A DNA stretch of 64,000 bases from Clostridium peptidivorans (GCF_900205925.1 NZ_OAOD01000011.1:1-64000), one strand, 5' to 3'; positions 1-10,878 are shown, counted from the first letter of the stretch. Made by a program: numbers and translations. The notes: generated by a model not told the origin, from the sequence alone.

Positions 1-118
1 GGCTCAAACAGTAGAAGGCTCTATACGGCACCTTAAAATCAGAAATAAAGAGCTTTTAATTGCTTGCTCAATGCTTTCTACAATGCAAATTCCATACTTG
101 TGTTCAACATTAAAAATA
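1..118 (-). repeat. Family A hairpin repeat, copy 1 (cut by window edge)
   Basis: This is the terminal half of the family A palindromic repeat in reverse orientation. It contains the apical piece CTCAAACAGTAGAAGGC, the inner arm AAAATCAGAAATAAAGAGCT and the outer end TTCAACATTAAAAATATG, all matching the other copies. The other arm lies outside the window. It is followed by element B and a second A copy, so it is the left half of an A-B-A composite. No coding potential. Confidence 0.85.
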
Positions 119-427
119 TGACTCATGCTAACTGACTGAAGGAAGGAATTTCGCTTTGGCGAAAATTCCTTTTAAATGGATACTTATCAAAGGGCTGGTA
201 GGCCCGCAGACCGATAGGTCGTAAAATACTAATCATTCTATTTTTTATCAAGAATCTTTTATCATATTCCCATATCTTTAATTTATAAGTTAAATTTTTT
301 CATTTATTCCGTACAAGTTCTTGTAACCTCCAGGGCTGCCGCCCTAAAAGATCTTTATGTGCTAAGTTCTAAAATATTTTAGAAATTCAGTTCACTGAAT
401 TTCCTCCTTCAGTCGGTGAGTATGAAG
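119..427 (-). repeat. Element B spacer, full length, between two family A hairpins
   Basis: This non-coding 309-bp block matches, in reverse complement, the spacer near 58.9-59.17 kb. Its ends are inverted repeats: CTGACTGAAGGAAGGAA near the left end and TTCCTCCTTCAGTC near the right end. Each end is followed inward by its own hairpin, the left closing on TTCGC/GCGAA and the right on AAATTCAG/CTGAATTT. Internally it holds two tandem mini-hairpins, GGGCTGGTAGGCCC and GACCGATAGGTC, separated by GCA. No ORF is visible. It is probably a second mobile or structured element. Confidence 0.75.
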
Positions 428-655
428 ACATTTTTAATGCTCTGGGAGCATAGAATTTTCATCGTAGAAGGCATTGAATGAGCCTTAGAACGGCTTTATT
501 TATAAATTTAAAACACCGTTAAGAGCAGCCTACTGTCTGAGCGACAGCGAGTTTAGGCGGCTTAGGGATTTTAAATTTATAAATATCAGCCGTTCTCGGC
601 GAAATGAACGCCTTCCTAGATGAAAATTCTATACGACCCAGAGCATTAAAAACGT
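428..655 (+). repeat. Family A hairpin repeat, copy 2
   Basis: A divergent full copy. It opens with ACATTTTTAATGC and closes with GCATTAAAAACGTC. The inner arms CGGCTTTATTTATAAATT and AATTTATAAATATCAGCCG pair. The apex is CTACTGTCTGAGCGACAG. Its arm sequences differ from the other copies but remain mutually complementary. It ends 12 bp beyond the stop codon of the ECF transporter gene, so it could also act as that gene's 3' hairpin. Confidence 0.85.
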
Positions 656-667
656 CGTAATATCCTT

Positions 668-1165
668 TTAATGAGTTGCTTTTACTGATGAGAAGTTTCC
701 TGCCTTAGATAATATCTTTACTACAGAAAATGCTATTACACCATCTACTATATGATGAAGTATTGTTCCTACTCCTACAACTATAAGTATTTTTTCCATT
801 GTAAATCCAAATGGAATAACTACTAAAGCTTCCAATATTCCATGAACTGGAGCTGTAATTGCTACAACTTTTGTATATGAAACTCCCTTTTTAAGAAGAT
901 AAGCTCCAAACATTCCTACAAATGTATGCATAAAAGCTCTGGCTGCTACGACCGCGCCTTTAGTAATCAAAAATCCTATTGCTGACCCTATTCCAACCAT
1001 AGCCGCTGGCACAGGTCCTAAAAACATAGCCAAAAACATTGGAACATGAGATCCTAGTGTGGCTGAAAATGGTCCTACATTTACAGCAAGTACTCCAAAA
1101 GAAATAGGTATTACAATAGCAAGTGCAGTAAGTAGTGCTGCATAAACTAAGTTTTTAAGATTCAT
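668..1165 (-). CDS. ECF transporter substrate-binding (S) component, possibly niacin-type
   Basis: The 165-residue protein is almost entirely hydrophobic, with about five or six membrane spans and the compact size typical of energy-coupling factor S components. The stretch GSHVPMFLAMFLGPV followed by a glycine-rich membrane segment resembles the NiaX-like branch of the ECF family; the substrate is an inference. S components capture a vitamin and dock on a shared EcfT/EcfA module, which is not encoded here. ATG follows a strong GGAGGG site. A perfect palindrome lies just upstream and suggests control by a dedicated repressor. A niacin role would fit the presence of pncB elsewhere in the window, but the two are not linked. 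Confidence 0.7.
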   Translation of the reverse strand: MNLKNLVYAALLTALAIVIPISFGVLAVNVGPFSATLGSHVPMFLAMFLGPVPAAMVGIGSAIGFLITKGAVVAARAFMHTFVGMFGAYLLKKGVSYTKVVAITAPVHGILEALVVIPFGFTMEKILIVVGVGTILHHIVDGVIAFSVVKILSKAGNFSSVKATH

Positions 1166-1186
1166 ATTGATCCCTCCGTTTGTATA

Positions 1187-1214
1187 CTAGTGTATATACA
1201 TCAGTATACACTAG
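1187..1214 (-). promoter_or_regulatory. Palindromic operator upstream of the ECF S component
   Basis: The arms CTAGTGTATA and TATACACTAG are perfect 10-bp inverted repeats around an 8-bp spacer. They lie about 20 bp upstream of the start codon, overlapping the expected promoter region. The shape suits a dimeric vitamin-responsive repressor. NiaR is a candidate if the transporter carries niacin, but I cannot confirm the motif from memory. Confidence 0.6.
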
Positions 1215-1292
1215 AGGTTTGTACTTGTAAATATCATCTGTTAAAATTTTTAAAAAACAAATGGTTAGGCGAAAATTCACCTAACCATAATA

Positions 1293-1688
1293 TTACGCAT
1301 TGCATTCTTCTATACTTTTAACTCCAATATTAAAAAATCTCCAATTACCATCTTCTTCTTCATAACCTTTACAGTATATACAGCCTTCATTAAAATCATA
1401 ACCTATCCTGTTAAGTTCTTCATGATTTTCACGAGTATTTCTTACATCATGTAAATCTTCAACTTTTATTTTGAGCATATTTCCTTTATTAGTTTTTACC
1501 AATGCTTCAAACTGTGGAAGTCTTCCCTCTTCTGTAATGGAGTATATATCAACTATTTTTAAATTCATGCTCTCTTCTATAGTTAACTCCTCTTTATACC
1601 TTCCCCATCCTTGAGCTAATGTAGTATGATCTCCTATTTTAAAAATACTTTCCCCTATCATGCATGATTTAACCTTGTCTACAACCAT
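1293..1688 (-). CDS. Conserved-looking protein of unknown function
   Basis: The 131-residue protein is soluble and acidic, with no signal peptide or membrane span. It has a lone CIYC pair near residues 103-106 and a GNWRFFNIGV segment near the C-terminus. The start follows a GGGGGA ribosome site a few bases upstream. It stands alone between the ECF transporter gene and the V-ATPase operon, both on the same strand. I do not recognise a family. The composition is consistent with a small beta-rich domain, but nothing in the sequence or context gives a function. Confidence 0.6.
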   Translation of the reverse strand: MVVDKVKSCMIGESIFKIGDHTTLAQGWGRYKEELTIEESMNLKIVDIYSITEEGRLPQFEALVKTNKGNMLKIKVEDLHDVRNTRENHEELNRIGYDFNEGCIYCKGYEEEDGNWRFFNIGVKSIEECNA

Positions 1689-1920
1689 CTGGAATCCCCC
1701 CTGTGAATTAATTTATAATGTAATTATATTATACAACTCTTGTTAAATAATTGTCAATAATTTTGTTGAAATTTTCTTAATATTTTTATTAAACTTAAAA
1801 TTCTAACTTATTTTCGCGTTTAATATTATTATATTCTATAAATATTATTTTAAGAATTTTAAACATCACTTTTATCTTAAATTAATATTTTTGCAACAAT
1901 ATTAAAAAAATCATCATTAA

Positions 1921-1956
1921 AAAACACACATGATATTCTATAACATGTGTGTTTTT
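1921..1956 (-). terminator. Rho-independent terminator of the V-ATPase operon
   Basis: The perfect 12-bp arms AAAACACACATG and CATGTGTGTTTT flank an 11-base loop, and a run of six T follows on the minus strand. It starts 17 bases after the last V-ATPase gene. Confidence 0.85.
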
Positions 1957-1972
1957 ATAAATTGATATTGCA

Positions 1973-2617
1973 TTATAATCCACTTTTTTCTTCCATCATA
2001 CTCTTTACTTTCATAAGTCTTGTTAAATTACTTCTTTCATTTTCATCAAGTTTCATACGTATATATTTAATGGTTTCATGTAAATCAGGTATAGTTCTAT
2101 ATTCTAGAGCATTAACTCTTCTTCTAGTCTTTTCTATCTCATCTGCCATAAGCTGACATGTTTTTTCTACTTCTGCAAGCTCTAAAAGCTTAGGAAGTAT
2201 TAAATATAATTTTTCTATAGCTATATCGAGCTCTGCAGATGTATTGGCAAAACCATAAGGATATATACTACCTTCTTGACTTTCCATTTTTCTTTTAAAC
2301 TTCATTACAGGCACGTTAACACTCATTATATTTTTGCGCTCTATTTCTAAGGAAATACTTTCCATAGGATAAGCTATTGCTTCCTCAAGAAACTCTGAAG
2401 ACATCACAGCTCTTGCCATCACAAAATTCTTTAGTGATTTTTGAAGTTCTTCTTCTACACTTTTCCTTAACTCATTATTATATTTCACAAGCTCTATAAA
2501 TCTTCTCATAAGTTCATCTTGCTTATCTTTTAAAAGCTTATGTCCTCTGGTTGCTGTTACCAATCTCTTTTTTAATGTGGTGAGCTCCATTCTAGTAGGA
2601 TTGACATTTAATCTCAT
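1973..2617 (-). CDS. ntpD: V-type ATPase subunit D (central stalk)
   Basis: The 214-residue subunit D forms the rotating central shaft of the V1 motor with subunit F. The N-terminus carries the typical [19 protein letters not shown] motif followed by a long charged helix ([13 protein letters not shown]), and the C-terminal part returns as a second helix with [16 protein letters not shown] sequence (here [12 protein letters not shown]), the antiparallel coiled coil expected of the family. Length is normal. It is the last gene of the nine-gene operon, 14 bp after subunit B, and is followed by a strong terminator. Confidence 0.95.
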   Translation of the reverse strand: MRLNVNPTRMELTTLKKRLVTATRGHKLLKDKQDELMRRFIELVKYNNELRKSVEEELQKSLKNFVMARAVMSSEFLEEAIAYPMESISLEIERKNIMSVNVPVMKFKRKMESQEGSIYPYGFANTSAELDIAIEKLYLILPKLLELAEVEKTCQLMADEIEKTRRRVNALEYRTIPDLHETIKYIRMKLDENERSNLTRLMKVKSMMEEKSGL

Positions 2618-2631
2618 AAGTTATCATTCCT

Positions 2632-4023
2632 CTATTCTTCTACTTTATTTTCTTTGCTCGGTAAATACTTTTCAAGATATTCATCTCTAATTCTCTTAAG
2701 CTCACCTTTTGGAAGTATGGATAACAGCTTCCATCCTAAATTTAATGTTTCCTCTATGGTTCTATTTGCATAAAATCCTTGAGATACATATTCCTTTTCA
2801 AATCCATCCGCAAACTTAGCAAATGACTTATCAGTATCTGAAAGTGCTGATTCACCAAGTATTACAGATAATTCCTTTGCTTGCTTACCTTGAGCATATG
2901 CAGAGAACAACTGGTTCATTGTGTCTGCATGATCTTCTCTAGTTTTATCTTTTCCAATACCTTTATCCTTTAATCTTGACAGGGATGGAAGTACATCTAT
3001 TGGAGGCATAACTCCTTTTTTATAAAGTTCACGACTTAATATTATCTGTCCTTCTGTTATATATCCTGTTAAGTCAGGAATTGGATGGGTTTTATCATCT
3101 TCAGGCATAGTCAGTATAGGAATTTGCGTTATTGAACCTTCACTGCCTTTTATTCTACCTGCTCTTTCATAAAGTGTTGCTAAGTCTGTATACAAGTATC
3201 CTGGATATCCACGTCTTCCTGGTACTTCTTTTCTTGCTGCAGAAACTTCACGAAGAGCCTCACAGTAGTTTGTTATATCTGTCATTATTACAAGTACATG
3301 CATACCCTTCTCATAAGCTAAATATTCTGCAGTAGTAAGTGCCATTCTTGGTGTAGCAATTCTTTCAATTGCAGGGTCATTAGCTAGATTCATAAAAAGT
3401 ACTGATCTATCTATAGCACCTGTCTTTGTAAACTCATCTACAAAGAATTGGGCTTCTTCAAATGTTATACCAATAGCTGCAAACACAACGGCAAACTTAG
3501 ATTCAGAACCAAGCACCTTTGCCTGTCTTGCTATTTGTGCAGCTAAATCTGAATGTGGAAGTCCAGAAGCTGAAAACACTGGAAGTTTTTGTCCTCTTAC
3601 TAAAGTGTTTAATCCATCTATAGCAGATATACCAGTTTGAATAAATTCAGATGGATAGTTTCTTGAAACAGGATTTATAGGTATCCCATTTATATCATTT
3701 CTTGCATCTGGTATTATTTTAGGACCATTATCTTTAGGTCTTCCAAGTCCGTCAAATACTCTACCTAACATATCTTCAGATACGCCTATTTGAAGAGGCT
3801 TTCCTAAAAATCTTACCTTACTTCCCTTTAAGTTTATACCTGAAGAACCTTCAAATAACTGCACCAATGCTTTGTCTTCATTTATTTCAAGTACTTTACC
3901 TCTTCTTATTTCTCCTGTATGCATTTGTATTTCCACTAGCTCATCATAAGTAACATTTTCTACACCATCTACCAGCATCAAAGGTCCTACTACTTCTTTT
4001 ACAGTTCTATATTCTCTAAGCAT
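2632..4023 (-). CDS. ntpB: V-type ATPase subunit B (non-catalytic)
   Basis: The 463-residue regulatory subunit alternates with subunit A in the V1 head. It has the beta-barrel N-terminus ([20 protein letters not shown]), then the nucleotide-binding fold with a degenerate P-loop region ([18 protein letters not shown]) as expected for a non-catalytic subunit, and the signature [22 protein letters not shown]. It overlaps the end of the A gene by 8 bp, a sign of translational coupling. Length and order match clostridial and enterococcal V-ATPases. Confidence 0.96.
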   Translation of the reverse strand: MLREYRTVKEVVGPLMLVDGVENVTYDELVEIQMHTGEIRRGKVLEINEDKALVQLFEGSSGINLKGSKVRFLGKPLQIGVSEDMLGRVFDGLGRPKDNGPKIIPDARNDINGIPINPVSRNYPSEFIQTGISAIDGLNTLVRGQKLPVFSASGLPHSDLAAQIARQAKVLGSESKFAVVFAAIGITFEEAQFFVDEFTKTGAIDRSVLFMNLANDPAIERIATPRMALTTAEYLAYEKGMHVLVIMTDITNYCEALREVSAARKEVPGRRGYPGYLYTDLATLYERAGRIKGSEGSITQIPILTMPEDDKTHPIPDLTGYITEGQIILSRELYKKGVMPPIDVLPSLSRLKDKGIGKDKTREDHADTMNQLFSAYAQGKQAKELSVILGESALSDTDKSFAKFADGFEKEYVSQGFYANRTIEETLNLGWKLLSILPKGELKRIRDEYLEKYLPSKENKVEE

Positions 4024-5788
4024 CTAAAATTCCTCCTTTGCTGATAAGATCATCCATAGCAGAGATTAACTCTTTAGAGATGTCATCAATTTTTCCTATG
4101 TTTTCCTCTGTTATATACTTAGATCTTGCTATTTTATCTCTTATTTCAAGATTTAATATATTCTTTAAATACACTCCTGCTTTTAATGCTCTTTGTGCTT
4201 CATCACCAAATTGCAGTACTAACTTTAACATCTTATACTGCTTATTTAATGATGCATAAGTATCTGCATCATGGAAAGCGTTTTGCTGAAGATAATCTTC
4301 TCTTATAGATCTTGCTGTTTCTAGCTTTAATCTATCGGATTCAGACAGGGCATCTATTCCAACAAGTCTTACTATTTCTTCTAAGCTAGATTCCTCTTGA
4401 AGTAGTGACATAGCTTTAGTTCTTAGCTCTGTCCAGTCTTCTGCTACATTTTCATCTAGCCATGTTCCCACTCTATCCATATATAAAGAATAAGAACTTA
4501 ACCAATTTATAGCTGGGAAATGTCTTCTATATGCTAATTGGGAATCCAATCCCCAAAACACCTTAACTATTCTAAGAGTTGATTGTGTAACAGGTTCTGA
4601 AATATCTCCTCCTGGTGGAGATACTGCCCCTATAGCTGTAAGAGCTCCTTCTCTACCGTCTTTACCAAGACAAATAACATTACCTGCTCTTTCGTAGAAT
4701 TCTGCAAGTCGTGAGCCTAAATAAGCTGGATATCCTTCATCGCCTGGCATTTCCTCAAGTCTTCCTGACATTTCTCTTAAAGCTTCTGCCCATCTAGAAG
4801 TTGAGTCTGCCATTAAAGCTATGGAGTATCCCATATCTCTAAAATATTCACCTATAGTTATACCTGTATATATAGAAGCTTCTCTCGCTGCAACAGGCAT
4901 ATTAGATGTATTGGCAATAAGAACTGTTCTTTTCATTAATGGTTCTCCAGTTTTTGGATCTTTTAACTCTGGAAATTCATTTAAAACGTCTGTCATTTCA
5001 TTTCCACGTTCTCCACATCCTATGTACACAACCATTTGTGCATCTGCCCATTTTGCCAATTGATGCTGTACAACTGTTTTACCACTTCCGAAAGGACCTG
5101 GTACACAAGCTGTTCCCCCTTTAGTTACAGGGAAAAAAGTATCTATTACTCTTTGACCTGTTATCATTGGTGCTGAAGGGTTTAATTTTCTAGCATAAGG
5201 TCTTCCTCTTCTAACCGGCCATTTTTGCATCATAGTTAAATCTACAACGCCATTTTCTGTTTGGATTTCACCTATTTTATCTATGATAGTATAATCTCCC
5301 TCATTTAAGGAAACTATATTACCTTTAATTCCATAAGGCACCATTATTTTATGTTCTATAATAGAAGTTTCCTGTACAACTCCTACTATATCTCCCGCCT
5401 CTACTTCATCTCCAATAGTTTTAACAGGGGTAAAATGCCAAACCTTTTTTCTATCCAGTGCAGGCACTTCTACTCCTCTAGCTAAGAATGCTCCTGCTTG
5501 TTCTTCTATAGCATTAAGAGGCCTTTGTATTCCATCAAACATTGCTTCTATAAGACCTGGACCTAATTCAACACTTAAAGGAGCTCCTGTAGTAACCACT
5601 GGTGCGCCTGGCCCTAATCCTGAAGTTTCTTCATATACCTGAATAGAAGCTTTGTCGCCTCTCATTTCTATTATTTCACCTATAAGACGCTCATTCCCAA
5701 CTCTAACTACGTCAAATAAGTTTGCTTCTTCCATGCCTTCAGCAAGAACTAAAGGTCCTGAAACTTTTACAACTTTTCCAGTCTTCAA
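4016..5788 (-). CDS. ntpA: V-type ATPase catalytic subunit A
   Basis: The 590-residue catalytic subunit hydrolyses or makes ATP in the V1 head. It contains the beta-barrel start ([15 protein letters not shown]), the A-specific insertion between about residues 100 and 190, the Walker A motif GPFGSGKT at about 231-238, and [22 protein letters not shown] around the catalytic site. The start codon appears to be TTG: the reading frame gives MKTGKVV after AGGTAGG, and no ATG fits better. The gene lies 18 bp after subunit F. Confidence 0.96.
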   Translation of the reverse strand: MKTGKVVKVSGPLVLAEGMEEANLFDVVRVGNERLIGEIIEMRGDKASIQVYEETSGLGPGAPVVTTGAPLSVELGPGLIEAMFDGIQRPLNAIEEQAGAFLARGVEVPALDRKKVWHFTPVKTIGDEVEAGDIVGVVQETSIIEHKIMVPYGIKGNIVSLNEGDYTIIDKIGEIQTENGVVDLTMMQKWPVRRGRPYARKLNPSAPMITGQRVIDTFFPVTKGGTACVPGPFGSGKTVVQHQLAKWADAQMVVYIGCGERGNEMTDVLNEFPELKDPKTGEPLMKRTVLIANTSNMPVAAREASIYTGITIGEYFRDMGYSIALMADSTSRWAEALREMSGRLEEMPGDEGYPAYLGSRLAEFYERAGNVICLGKDGREGALTAIGAVSPPGGDISEPVTQSTLRIVKVFWGLDSQLAYRRHFPAINWLSSYSLYMDRVGTWLDENVAEDWTELRTKAMSLLQEESSLEEIVRLVGIDALSESDRLKLETARSIREDYLQQNAFHDADTYASLNKQYKMLKLVLQFGDEAQRALKAGVYLKNILNLEIRDKIARSKYITEENIGKIDDISKELISAMDDLISKGGILDA

Positions 5789-5806
5789 GCCTACCTACCT
5801 ACTTTC

Positions 5807-6124
5807 CTATAAAATATTCACTCCCACTGCTTTTTCTACATTATCGCTAATCCTCTGCATCCCAATATTTAAGGTACCCTGATTATTAGGAATAAGGATA
5901 ATGGCAGGAAGTAATTCTCTATTGTATCTTTCTATAGTCTCATCCAAATCTTTAGCTATCTGCTCTGTTATAAAAATAACTCCATATTTTTTAGCTGCTA
6001 ATGTATCTACAATTTTTCTAGCTTCATCTGAATCTAATACAGGAAAAACATCTATACCAATAGCCTTAAATGCAAGTATAGAGTCTTTATCTCCTACTAC
6101 ACCTATCTTATACATAAACATCAC
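5807..6124 (-). CDS. ntpG: V-type ATPase subunit F
   Basis: The 105-residue F subunit binds the central stalk D subunit and helps couple rotation to catalysis. The sequence shows the CheY-like alpha/beta pattern of the family: [25 protein letters not shown] and [15 protein letters not shown]. The gene overlaps the end of subunit C by 17 bp. Three Met codons lie within the first four residues, so the exact start is uncertain; MYKIGVVGD, three codons in, is the common family start. Confidence 0.92.
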   Translation of the reverse strand: MMFMYKIGVVGDKDSILAFKAIGIDVFPVLDSDEARKIVDTLAAKKYGVIFITEQIAKDLDETIERYNRELLPAIILIPNNQGTLNIGMQRISDNVEKAVGVNIL

Positions 6125-7109
6125 GCAGCCTTTCTTTTATAATATCTGGTGATATATTATTGAGTTTTGATACCATAATCATTCTTATAATTTTTATTTC
6201 TGTTTCTTTAGCTAATATATAAGAAATTATTGGTTCCGCTCCAAAACTTACATACTTACTTTTCTTAAGATAATCAGTAAGGTAATTATCCATAGTCTTT
6301 TCTAAGTATCCTAAATTTCCGTTATCAGCAAAAGCATCTATACTTGCTTTAAATACTTTTTCATACCTGGTGCCTAAAAGTTTCGTATATATGTTTTCTA
6401 TAGAATCATTTAAAGAATTAGTTAATATAGAATTTTCAATATAACCTCCTGAGATAAGGGCTTCTTCTAAAAATTTTCTATCTTGCTTTTGTTTTCTTAT
6501 TCTTAAAAACATTTTTATATTATTAAAGTCTATTAAGTTTTTTATATAACCTATTATAAAAGATTCCTTTGACTCTTCAGCTTTATATAACATATGTTCA
6601 AACATGGACTTATCTAAAATAATATCCATTTGCTGAGGATTATCTTTTGAAAACAAAGCCTCTTCTGCTCTTTCTATTCCTTTTCTCATTATATTATCAA
6701 GTTCTCTATAGTCTCCAGTGTCAATATATTGTTTTAGTTTATCTACACTCACAGTGCCTGAGGAAATAGTTAAATTGTCAAAATCTTGTTTCAATGCCTT
6801 GGCTTTTAAAAGAACCTTTATATTATGATAATCATACTTTAATGCAAATATATCAATTAATGACTTGCTAGGTGAAATCTCATACATAAGCAAGTAGGCT
6901 CTGTCAAGTTCATTGCTAAGTATGATTTCATAATCTTCTACTCTTTTAACTCCCATCATAGAATTTGAATAATCCGTTTCTTGAAGCACTTTGAAAGCAG
7001 CTTCAGGAGATGAACTTTCTATCATTCTATCTATTCTTGATTTATCAATGAATCTGGTTTCTAATACTCTAATTCTACCTATTGCATGTGCAAAATCTAA
7101 ATTATTCAC
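6108..7109 (-). CDS. ntpC: V-type ATPase subunit C (NtpC, d-type)
   Basis: The 333-residue subunit caps the membrane rotor and anchors the central stalk to the K ring. It is all helical, opens with [16 protein letters not shown], and has the family-typical [13 protein letters not shown] and [20 protein letters not shown] segments (three repeated helical domains). A GTG start follows a GGAGG site. Its position between E and F matches the conserved ntp gene order. Confidence 0.93.
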   Translation of the reverse strand: MNNLDFAHAIGRIRVLETRFIDKSRIDRMIESSSPEAAFKVLQETDYSNSMMGVKRVEDYEIILSNELDRAYLLMYEISPSKSLIDIFALKYDYHNIKVLLKAKALKQDFDNLTISSGTVSVDKLKQYIDTGDYRELDNIMRKGIERAEEALFSKDNPQQMDIILDKSMFEHMLYKAEESKESFIIGYIKNLIDFNNIKMFLRIRKQKQDRKFLEEALISGGYIENSILTNSLNDSIENIYTKLLGTRYEKVFKASIDAFADNGNLGYLEKTMDNYLTDYLKKSKYVSFGAEPIISYILAKETEIKIIRMIMVSKLNNISPDIIKERLRDVYV

Positions 7110-7120
7110 AATAAACCTCC

Positions 7121-7720
7121 TTAACCAAATAATAGGTTTATTACTTCTTCTTCAAGTTCATCTCTTTTTATACTTACTAAGGCTTCAAAGCTGTTATTTA
7201 CTTCTACTCCATTTTTAGCAAGTATATATCCGCCTATTATATTTCTCTTTTGTGTACTTAACTTTAAGTTACCATTCCTGCCCATACTGATGAGGTTCAT
7301 ATTTATTTTGTTTATTAATTCTTGAGTTATTATATTTACATCTCTTGAAGATATAATTACTTCCTCATCTCCATATACCGCATACTGAGCAATACTTTTT
7401 TCTATAAAACTAACATAATCATTTTTGGGTAAGTTTTTAAGCTTTTCTAATGACTCATTAAAAACTTCATCTATCATATTTTGTTTTGCTTCCAACTTTT
7501 TATTTCTTACCTTAAGAGCTCCATTAGAAATAACTCTTTCTGCTCTAGTTTTAGATTCCTCTTGAGCTTTCTGAAGTATTTCAAGCTTTTTTATATTAGC
7601 TTCTTCTTCTTTTCTTATAATTGTATCTTGCTCAATTTTATGAGCTTCTTCCAATATAGAATTCTTTTTATTTTCTGCTTCTTTTATTATTTTAGAAGTT
7701 AGATTTTCTAGATTAGTCAT
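7121..7720 (-). CDS. ntpE: V-type ATPase subunit E (peripheral stalk)
   Basis: The protein of about 199 residues forms the outer stalk with subunit G. The N-terminal half is a long charged coiled coil (LTSKIIKEAENKKNSILEEAHKIEQ), and the C-terminal half is a small alpha/beta domain with GGYILAKNGVEVNNSFEALV. I place the start at MTNLENL, ten codons inside the longest frame, since AAGGGAGTGA lies directly upstream. A 90-bp gap separates it from the K gene, longer than other spacings in the operon. Confidence 0.93.
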   Translation of the reverse strand: MTNLENLTSKIIKEAENKKNSILEEAHKIEQDTIIRKEEEANIKKLEILQKAQEESKTRAERVISNGALKVRNKKLEAKQNMIDEVFNESLEKLKNLPKNDYVSFIEKSIAQYAVYGDEEVIISSRDVNIITQELINKINMNLISMGRNGNLKLSTQKRNIIGGYILAKNGVEVNNSFEALVSIKRDELEEEVINLLFG

Positions 7721-7809
7721 CCTTTTCACTCCCTTGCAGGATTTATCCAAATCTTTGATTTTCTCATAGATTAATATATGTCACTTTATTTAAAATTCTT
7801 TGCTTGAAA

Positions 7810-8298
<489 letters not shown>

Positions 8299-10260
8299 CT
8301 ATTCTGTCTTGATTTTAATATATTTATTTTTATATTTTAAAGGATCGAAGGAATTTCCTCCTCCTTCATAAAACTTACCGAAATATTCTACATACTGTAA
8401 TCTGCTAGTGTGCACATAAGCGCCTAGTGCATTTATGAGCAAATTAAATATATGTCCTGCTATAAATATAATAGGTCCAAATATCCAAGCTTTAACTCCT
8501 CCACCTAAGAAATCTATTATAAGATTTATAGCTCCTCCTATAAATCCTGTAGCAAGTCCTAATGCCATAAGTCTTGAATAGGAAACAAAATCTCCTATAT
8601 ATCCTGTTATGCCATAAAGTCCATATAATCCTGCTCCAAGTTTTGCTCCAATACTCTTATTCTCCCTGCCTTGAGTAAGAATAAGTCCAATCATTCCTGC
8701 AAACATAATGTATTTTATAATATTTAAACTTCCCTGTAATGCCGTAATATTCGCAAAGCTTCCAGCTAAATATACTATTACAGTAGTAAGAGTAATAAAC
8801 CATAATCCTACATCATAAAATGCATCTAAATATTTCCCATTTCTTATTAGTAAATATCCCTTTATTCCAAGCCCAATATAGACATGTATAAGTCCAAATG
8901 CAATTGAAACAAAAAGTATTAAATTAGCATTTTCTTCTGGTTTTAACCATAATGGTGGTATATTTATGGCTCCTGTGAAATAACTGCCATATAGTACTCC
9001 CCATAAAATTGTTGGGAAACTCAAATAAAAAAACAGCTTAATCATTTTTCTATTTTCATAATCCTTAGGCAATATTTTCAAGGCCACAGCTGTAACTATG
9101 AGCATTAATGCTCCGTACCCTGCATCTGAAAGCATCATTCCAAAGAATAAAAGATAAAATGGCATTAATAGTGGTGTTGGATCTATTTCATTGTATTTTG
9201 GAAGACTATACATAGAAGTAATTGATTCAAAAGGTTCCGCCAAACCATTATTTTCGAGTAATATAGGTACATCGTCATCTTCAGAAGGTTCTGTAAACTT
9301 TATGTAGTAGTCATTTCCTATGTTAGTTTTTATAACACCTACTAAATCATCTTTCTTTCCCTCTGGCATCCATCCTTCAATGGCTACCATAGTATTCGTT
9401 TTAAGAAAATTATTATTTGATTTGATTTTAGCAATCTCATTTTCATAGTATTCATAGGATATATTTAAATCCTCTATAGTTTCTTTATATCCCATTATTT
9501 CATCTATTAACTTTCCTCTTTGCAAACTATTTTCTTTAATATTTTTCTCATATTTATCAATTAATTTATATGGAGCTTCATCATAATTTAAATTCACTTT
9601 ACTAAAACTATATTTTTTCAATATTTCGTTTATTTCTTCTATACTATCGTTTTTAAATATAATTAAGTAGTTTGCATCATTTTTTATTTCACTTAGTTCT
9701 TCAATGTAATTTTCTTTTACCTTACTTTCAACTTCTTCTCTTAATTTTTCCTTTAATGCTTTTGGAGCAGAGCCTAATACATATTTAACTGTTTTTAAGG
9801 AATCCAATTCCTTGGTAGATATATCTAAATTTCTCCACGGAATTAAATTATCGATATCTGACTGCAGCTTTGAATTTTCATTTATCAGATAATTTATTTT
9901 ATCTTCCTTTTCTTTTATACTATCATATATCTCTTTCCAGTTTATATCTTTAATTAAATCTTCAAATTCATTATAACTTACTATTCTTTTTTCTTTTATG
10001 ATATCTTTAAAGCCACCAAATTTTGCTCCATATTTTTGCAAAATCTCTATTGAAAACTTCACCTTTGCCTTTTGACTTTCTAAATGAGATATTTTCTTAT
10101 TTTCAGAAACTTTAAGAAGGCCTTCCTCAGTATATTCCTCATAATTTTCTTGGAGGTCTATAAATTGAACTTCTGCAAAGTCTTGAATATTTTTTAATAG
10201 CTTATCTTTATCCCTTTCAAAAACAAGCAAAGAGAACTTATTCATTTTAACTATTGCCAT
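8299..10260 (-). CDS. ntpI: V-type ATPase subunit I (a-type stator)
   Basis: The 653-residue stator has a cytoplasmic N-terminal half (about 1-340) rich in coiled coil and a membrane C-terminal half with about seven or eight spans. It supplies the half-channels and the essential arginine beside the K ring; the family motifs FGMMLSDAGYGALM and GDFVSYSRLMALGLATGFIGGAIN are both present. The ATG start overlaps subunit G by 14 bp. Length is normal. Confidence 0.95.
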   Translation of the reverse strand: MAIVKMNKFSLLVFERDKDKLLKNIQDFAEVQFIDLQENYEEYTEEGLLKVSENKKISHLESQKAKVKFSIEILQKYGAKFGGFKDIIKEKRIVSYNEFEDLIKDINWKEIYDSIKEKEDKINYLINENSKLQSDIDNLIPWRNLDISTKELDSLKTVKYVLGSAPKALKEKLREEVESKVKENYIEELSEIKNDANYLIIFKNDSIEEINEILKKYSFSKVNLNYDEAPYKLIDKYEKNIKENSLQRGKLIDEIMGYKETIEDLNISYEYYENEIAKIKSNNNFLKTNTMVAIEGWMPEGKKDDLVGVIKTNIGNDYYIKFTEPSEDDDVPILLENNGLAEPFESITSMYSLPKYNEIDPTPLLMPFYLLFFGMMLSDAGYGALMLIVTAVALKILPKDYENRKMIKLFFYLSFPTILWGVLYGSYFTGAINIPPLWLKPEENANLILFVSIAFGLIHVYIGLGIKGYLLIRNGKYLDAFYDVGLWFITLTTVIVYLAGSFANITALQGSLNIIKYIMFAGMIGLILTQGRENKSIGAKLGAGLYGLYGITGYIGDFVSYSRLMALGLATGFIGGAINLIIDFLGGGVKAWIFGPIIFIAGHIFNLLINALGAYVHTSRLQYVEYFGKFYEGGGNSFDPLKYKNKYIKIKTE

Positions 10261-10573
10261 TAGCCTTCACTATCCTCTCTACTATTAAATTTATTACTTT
10301 TTCCTTTTTATCTCGAGAGTTTTGGACAATATTTTCTATATCTTTCATACCTTTTTCTAAAACAATATTACTTTCTGCTTCAGCTTTTGCTATAGCTTCA
10401 TTTATTATTTTCTTTGCTTCATCATTTGCATCTTTAATAATTTGTTTATATGACTCATTGGCTCTTAACTCAGCATTTTTTATGATTTCAGTACTTTGTA
10501 ATTGAGCTTCTTTAATAATTCCTTCTGCTTTTGATTCTGCATTTTTTATATCTTTCACAGCTTCTAATGCCAA
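10247..10573 (-). CDS. ntpF: V-type ATPase subunit G/H (peripheral stalk)
   Basis: The 108-residue protein is a single long charged helix rich in Ala, Glu and Lys (for example NAESKAEGIIKEAQLQSTEI), as expected for the stalk partner of subunit E. It is the first gene of the operon. The start is TTG, directly after an AAGGAGGTGATTTAG ribosome site, giving MALEAVKDIKNAE. A large dyad about 60 bp upstream may mark the operon boundary. Confidence 0.9.
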   Translation of the reverse strand: MALEAVKDIKNAESKAEGIIKEAQLQSTEIIKNAELRANESYKQIIKDANDEAKKIINEAIAKAEAESNIVLEKGMKDIENIVQNSRDKKEKVINLIVERIVKANGNS

Positions 10574-10636
10574 CTAAATCACCTCCTTAAGTTTATAATA
10601 AGAGTATATTAAACTAGATTCTAAAAATTTTACTAT

Positions 10637-10693
10637 GTAAAATGTTATTATTAGATATACCCCCTAGGGGAATGTCTAATAATAACATTCTAC
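10637..10693. promoter_or_regulatory. Large dyad upstream of the V-ATPase operon
   Basis: The perfect 15-bp arms AATGTTATTATTAGA and TCTAATAATAACATT surround a 19-bp centre that is itself palindromic at CCCCTAGGGG. It lies between the end of the radical SAM gene and the start of the V-ATPase operon, both on the minus strand. It has no long T-run, so it may be a regulatory site or a weak terminator. Confidence 0.6.
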
Positions 10694-10878
10694 ATCTTTC
10701 ATTATTTTAGTCAATAGTTTTTACAAATTATTTATAAATTTTACATATAAGGATATTTTATGTACCTGTTTCTTTTTTTTATATAATACCATATAATAAA
10801 AAAATAAACTATACCTTTTTAGTATATTTAATAAAATATTTTTACTTTTGTTAAAAATTTGAAATTTATCTTTAAAAT

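Noticed and set aside
428..655. Family A copies as ordinary terminators
   Set aside because: They are about 230 bp, conserved in sequence at different loci, have no consistent T-run, and keep their own ends even away from genes.
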